Origin: Brachionus plicatilis
Taxonomy: Eukaryota; Rotifera; Eurotatoria; Ploima; Brachionidae
Length of the DNA: 64,000 bases
NCBI GenBank assembly: GCA_010279815.1
Contig: QEOQ01000015.1
Coordinates: forward strand, 310,489 to 374,488
Reading direction: 5' to 3'
Shown here: positions 60,801 to 64,000 of the stretch, piece after piece
Layout of the letters: every line of letters begins with the position of its first letter
How positions within the stretch are numbered: the stretch's first letter is position 1
The notes under the pieces: model-generated
The model's input: only the letters and a program-made list of their open reading frames with translations
The model's database searches: none
Told to the model about the DNA's origin: nothing
Made by a program: the position numbers and the translations under genes

Positions 60801-61138
60801 CACACCAGACACTTGATGTGCTCGATTTTGTCCTGGTCAAGATTGGTGGTTGTTTTTTTTTTGCTCCTGGTCTCGGTCTCGGCTGCTTTGCGGCCCGCAC
60901 TTTCGCTTGGCAAAGTGACGCCGGCCTCGAACAAAATGTACGGGTACAAGATGTTTTCGTAGTGCATTTTTAGAGTGGTGCAGGTGTAGGCGTCTTTGTA
61001 GTTGAGTTGTTTGGCCAAGTAGGCCCAGCGTTTGTTTTTGGACACTGTTTCGAAGCCGCCTTGTTCGGTGACCATTTTGTGCAGTCTGTATATGTCCAGT
61101 GGACGACCTTCTACAATCGGCACTCGGAATTTTTTTCC
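51885..61138 (-). CDS. KDM5: KDM5/LID histone H3K4 demethylase (5' end outside window)
   Basis: Removes H3K4me3/2 using Fe(II) and 2-oxoglutarate. Two exons are seen, 61138-58514 and 53639-51885, joined in phase 0 over a 4874-bp intron, giving 1459 residues. Counting from P at 61120 as residue 2: ARID remainder ~1-75 (DIYRLHKMVTEQGGFETVSK), PHD1 ~102-152 (CLVCERGDDEAFMLLCDGCD), and JmjC ~260-420 with iron ligands H292, E294 and H380 and the 2-oxoglutarate lysine K310. The C5HC2 finger is ~485-520, then the PLU-1 helical region. Exon 2 holds the rest of PLU-1, a PHD2-like Cys-rich region (CKLCLGLYCSVCNN) and C-terminal PHD3 (WVQCDGDCQKWFHMACVGI). JmjN and the ARID start must lie beyond 64000 or were not detected. 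All catalytic residues are intact. Coding GC is much higher than in neighbouring genes. Confidence 0.94.
53772..54445. mobile_element. Foldback element with ~190-bp arms
   Basis: The left arm (to about 53965; ACCACAAATTAAATTTTTAA, CAGTTCTTTTCCACTAATCT, TATCAAAAGAAGTATAAAAA) is mirrored at about 54258-54445 with few mismatches. The ~290-bp loop contains an AAGTC-family end (GAGTAGTTTTAAAGTCATTT ... AGACTTGACTTGAAATT), apparently inserted within. No ORF. Confidence 0.8.
54897..55535. mobile_element. Foldback element with ~160-bp arms
   Basis: The left arm starts near GTCATTACACATTCCAATTC and runs through TTCTAAAAAAGGCCAAGAAT, TGGCTAAAT and TAAGCTTACGT. The right arm mirrors these (ACGTAAGCTTA, TTAGCCAATTCTTTGCCTTT, GAATTGTAAGTT ... 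GAGTAATGAC). A ~270-bp A/T-rich loop separates them. Non-coding. Confidence 0.8.
55835..56169. mobile_element. AAGTC-family foldback nested in composite
   Basis: The right end GACTTGTGACTTAAAAATAA then CTCTG mirrors the family terminus CAGAGTTRTTTAAAAGTCAC. The left end near 55835 is degraded. Inside, ACTTGACTT/AAGTCAAGT repeats flank T-tracts on both sides, with a unique core (ATCAATATCTGCTTCATTTG). Confidence 0.65.
56285..57640 (+). pseudogene. CR1/jockey-like LINE ORF2 fragment, antisense in KDM5 intron
   Basis: Interrupted frames in RT order: VMEGIARDWIIAHVNKYSLI and SSRQHGF, EKAFDKVSHRKLL, then ORF 56645-57139 with SGVPQRSVLGPLLFVIYIND and the catalytic MYADDSKVI box, intact as YADD. 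The WCKKWSISLNSKKCKIMHY block follows. The tail reads KVERIQKRATKMV, LRELGLSDLDTKRKRGDLLK and NRTATTWNLLLSKLAG, ending VNQFKAKIDRYMNS near 57550. At least three stops or frameshifts inactivate it. It is truncated at the 5' end. Confidence 0.88.
57651..57979. mobile_element. Foldback MITE, GGCAAT..ATTGCC family
   Basis: Ends GGCAATCTGAAATTTTAGTA and TACATTGCC. Arms share GTACAAATTTGTACAAAAGA, TGCAAAAACTCTGCAATT and GGTTCTGCAAAAAGTA blocks with the 28648 copy in TSR1. Flanking 8-mers are TTATAAAC (57643-57650) and TTAAAAAC (57980-57987), a duplication with one change. Confidence 0.85.
57988..58266. mobile_element. hAT-like MITE with TAGTGTTGG ends
   Basis: Terminal TAGTGTTGG / CCAACACTA match exactly over 9 bases. 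Inner sequence has GGCC/ACCG-rich repeats (CCGGCCAAATTTT, AAACCGTGACCGTG, GGTCAGACAAAAACC on the other strand). The 8-mers TTAAAAAC (left, shared with the preceding MITE) and TTATGAAC (right) look like decayed copies of one target. GC-richer than its surroundings. Non-coding. Confidence 0.75.
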
Positions 61139-61244
61139 CTATTTTTTTTTTTTTTGTCTTAGTTTATTTTTAGTAAAAAGTTTTGTGATATTCCAATCTT
61201 TGATTTTATTTTTTTTAAGTGGAGCTGCCAGAGTTGGTCAAAAT

Positions 61245-61335
61245 CAGAGTTGTTTAAAAGTCACAAGTCTCAAGTCAAGTTCAAGTCCAGACTTTTTTTT
61301 TTTCAAAAGTCCGAGCTAAGACTTTAAAGAGCATA
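61245..61335. mobile_element. AAGTC-family element, one end
   Basis: It starts CAGAGTTGTTTAAAAGTCAC with AAGTCTCAAGTCAAGTTCAA, a T-tract, then AAAAGTCCGAGCTAAGACTT. The other end is not found. This is the best-preserved terminus of the family in the window. Confidence 0.6.
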
Positions 61336-61843
61336 TATTTTCACGTAAATTAAATTTTTTTTGTATTACAATTTACCTTGATTTTTTTTTGATTCATAGT
61401 AATGTTAATTAATATAATAAAACTTTAATATTGATTTTGCTTTTGATTCTAATTTTATGAACCATGAAGACCATTAAAGATAATAGAATCCAAGCTCTTT
61501 ACTACTATATTCCTAATTAATAAAAACTTTTTTGCCATAAATTTATACAATGATACAATTCAATTTTCAACTTTCATTTTTTTAGCTTATTTGCTTTATT
61601 TTGATCCTTTTTTTACCTCATTTTATTTGCTTTAATTTTATATTTATTTTATTTTATTTTTTAACTTATTCTAAAGGAGCTTTAGCTCGGTACAAAAATA
61701 AATAAATAAATAAATTGAGCTTATAAACGATTGATGCACAACATGATTCAACTTTCATTTTTTTAGCTTATTTACTTTATTTTGATTCTTTTTTTTACCT
61801 CATTTTATAAACTTTAATTTTATTTTTATTTTGTTTTTTTTAT

Positions 61844-62499
61844 GGGTCTACCTTTTCAACACAAAAAAATGACCATTCAACACAATTTCAAAACGCTCAG
61901 CACAAAATAATTTCTTCTCAACACAAAAATTAAAATTTGAAAAAAATACTTTTAGCACAAAAATTAATAGCTTGATGAGAAAATTTTAAAAAAATTTATT
62001 GAAACTGTTATAAAGTTGAGCTTAACAGTAAGAAATGTTCTTGCAAGTTTTTCACTAAATTAGGATATTGTGCACATTTATTGGCATTAAAAGAATTTTT
62101 TGAAAAAACACTTTAAAAGAACTGTTTAAAAAAAAGAACCAATTTGTCAATAAACCTAAATGAGGTAAAGCAAAAAATACATAAAAATGGTTTTCTAGAG
62201 ACTAATTTATTTAATTTCTTTTCTTAAAGCTTCGAAATTTACTTTATTTATTTATTTACCTAACTTCCACTTTTAAATATCATTAAATAAAATTTAAAAT
62301 TAAAAAAAAATTAATTTTTTTATAAATATTTTTGTGTTGAAAAAAAATTTTCTTTAAGAATTATTTTCAAACACAATTTTTTTGTGTTAAATGTTTTTTT
62401 TTTTAAATATAATTTTTTGTGCTGAGAAGAAATCGAATTGTGTTGAATGTTTTTCTCATTGTGCTAATCAGAAATTGATTGTGCTGAAATAATATTCCC
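61844..62499. mobile_element. Foldback element with AACACAAAA-repeat arms and 9-bp duplication
   Basis: It starts GGGTCTACCTTTTCAACACA and ends AATAATATTCCC. The left arm has repeated AACACAAAA/CAGCACAAA motifs; the right arm has their complements (TTGTGTTGAATG, TTGTGCTGAGAAG). TTTTTTTAT flanks both sides (61835-61843 and 62500-62508). It split one copy of an older tandem duplication, whose other copy preserves the empty site. A 9-bp duplication fits the Mutator-like group (inference). Confidence 0.8.
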
Positions 62500-62746
62500 T
62501 TTTTTTATTTTATTTTTTAACTTATTCTGAAGGAGCTTTAGCTCGGTACAATTAAAAATAAATAAATAAAATGGATTCTAGAGACCAAGATTATTTACAA
62601 AAGAACTGGTTGTCAGAAACTTTTATAAACATATGTACAGAACTTATGTACCAGTCAAGAAAATTTGGAAATGTGATAACTCTGTTTAAGTGTTAATCTC
62701 TTTTTTATTTTTTTTTGTATTTTACGTGAAAATAAAGTAAAATAAA

Positions 62747-62935
62747 TGACTTTAATTTTTTTTTTTTTTCAAAAAAACTTTAAGTCCGGAATTTTTTTAA
62801 ATTTTTTTTCAAAAGTGGCAAATCTACTTGCATTAGACAACCAAATAGTATATAAATTTTTTGATATGAAGCCTGATCTAGCAAATTTTAAAAAAGAAGT
62901 CGGGACTTGGCCTTTGAAAAAAAAATCGGTTTTGT
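62747..62935. mobile_element. AAGTC-family element (inverted copy of 27416)
   Basis: Core ATATAAATTTTTTGATATGA and AGCCTGATCTAGCAAATTTT is the reverse complement of the core at 27440-27530. AAGTCCGG and AAGTCGGGACTT motifs flank it. The outer AGAGTT termini are eroded. Confidence 0.65.
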
Positions 62936-64000
62936 GAAGTTCAGTACAAAAGAACAGAACAAAATGTAAAAAAATTAATTACAATAACATTTAAAAAATT
63001 TTAAATGTTCGGTGAATTTTAAATGTTGTTGCATGAGCCAAAGCTGTGCTTAGTTTTATGAAGCTGCAATATCGATCAAGGGAATACGGTATTATTTTTC
63101 GTATTTTTTGATAATTTTTTTACATAACTAAATTTGACAGATTTTTTCTGATGAAAATTAATATATATTTGAATAGAGATCGAAAGATTGGAATACTACT
63201 TTAAAATTAAAAAAAAATTACTTGAAGTTCCCAAAATTTTGATATTTTCTCCAAAAAGTTGAGTTTTATTCTCGTGTTGGCCTTTAAAATAATTAATTAA
63301 GTTTTTTTTTAAATGAATAGAAAATGAAATTTTGTTCAAAAGTTCAAAATATAATTTTTAACAATCAAAAATTTTTTTTTCAATGCAGTTTATATTTTTT
63401 TAAGATTTTATTTTATTTCTTAATTTTTTGTAAAGGTAAAAAAAAATTGTATTATTTTAAATTTAATTATTTTGATAGATTTTTAATGACGTTTTTTCAG
63501 CATCAATAGCCGGCTTGAGAATTTTAAAATAGATTAATTTTTTTTGAAATGGAGATTAGCCTTCAAATCGTTTAGGTATAAGCTTAGAAATTATAAAATT
63601 TTCACTCTTAATTTTTGTTCGGAAAATTTTTCAGATCATATTAGTAAACTGATAATCAATTAGCAGTATTTAGAATCTTTATTTTAAAATTTTAACCCAA
63701 TTACTCGAAATTGACAAATATAACAAGAAGCTTTTATTTTCTATAAGATAAATATTTTGCTGCAATTGATTCTTTAGGATTAAATAAATTTAATAAATGC
63801 TTCCAATAATTATATTCTCTATATTTCGTTAAAAACCTTTACTGAGCCATTTTTTTAAAAAATTGCACAAAAATATATTCAAATCATTAATCATTTGTTT
63901 CAAAATTTTAATTGTCCAAAAAATTTCCGATGGAATTAAAGAATCAGTTTTATATTCCTTTAAAAATTTTTTACAGAAAATAAGAAAATATTCAAACTCA

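Larger units (their letters stand above)
61139..64000. other. 5' intron or upstream region of KDM5, repeat-rich
   Basis: No JmjN exon or other coding exon was found. The exon at 61138 starts after a splice acceptor (TTTTTTAATAG-like), so this is intron unless another exon hides here. It contains two AAGTC elements, a tandem duplication ending TTAGCTCGGTACAA (61560-61690 and 61745-62555) and the foldback at 61844-62499. Confidence 0.55.

Noticed and set aside
58679..60973. Long ORFs (up to 228 aa) on both strands overlapping KDM5 exon 1
   Set aside because: They overlap the JmjC/PHD/PLU-1 coding frame and lack any recognisable domain. They are composition artefacts.
51885..61138. KDM5 as horizontally acquired DNA because of its high GC
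   Set aside because: Domain order and sequence are typical animal KDM5, and it has an intron full of the same repeat families as neighbouring genes. Composition alone does not support transfer.

Overview
The window is nuclear DNA of an animal with a very AT-rich, transposon-loaded genome. A Nanos zinc finger, RICTOR of mTORC2, CLEC16A and a KDM5 demethylase point to Metazoa. All confidently joined exons use the standard code and GT-AG introns. A small aquatic invertebrate such as a rotifer would fit the composition and the tiny introns, but that placement is inference only.

Layout. Positions 2-394 (+) hold the 3' end of nanos. Next come three minus-strand genes: GTF2H1/TFIIH p62 (4598-2823, 5 exons), THOC3 (8399-7376, 2 exons) and RICTOR (19506-10608, 2 exons). 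A pogo-type DNA transposon with a clear TA target duplication lies at 20195-22777. A lone C2H2 zinc-finger ORF is at 24410-24195 (-). TSR1 (31786-25129, -, 6 exons) is divergent from CLEC16A (36840-49136, +, 11 exons). LINE fragments and a 10-N assembly gap separate CLEC16A from KDM5 (61138-51885, -, 2 exons seen), whose JmjN-encoding 5' end is not in the window.

I joined the exons by hand. In every gene the phases close exactly and give full-length family proteins: p62 511 aa, THOC3 about 322 aa, RICTOR 1467 aa, TSR1 764 aa, CLEC16A 979 aa. Intron sizes are strikingly bimodal. Most are 49-78 bp, while RICTOR, TSR1, CLEC16A and KDM5 each carry one intron of 4.1-5.5 kb (CLEC16A also has 1.2 and 2.2 kb introns). 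The giant introns are packed with foldback and inverted-repeat elements, LINE debris and nested insertions.

The most unusual object is a 1.3-kb, GC-rich, almost fully palindromic element in the RICTOR intron (15243-16548). Its arms are arrays of a GTTCGGCC-type repeat inside DNA that is otherwise roughly 20-25% GC. At least five other foldback/MITE families recur across the window, several with exact target-site duplications. The genes themselves are housekeeping or regulatory (transcription/repair, mRNA export, mTORC2 signalling, 40S ribosome biogenesis, endosome/mitophagy, chromatin) and share no obvious pathway. No prokaryotic-type system, CRISPR array or operon is present.
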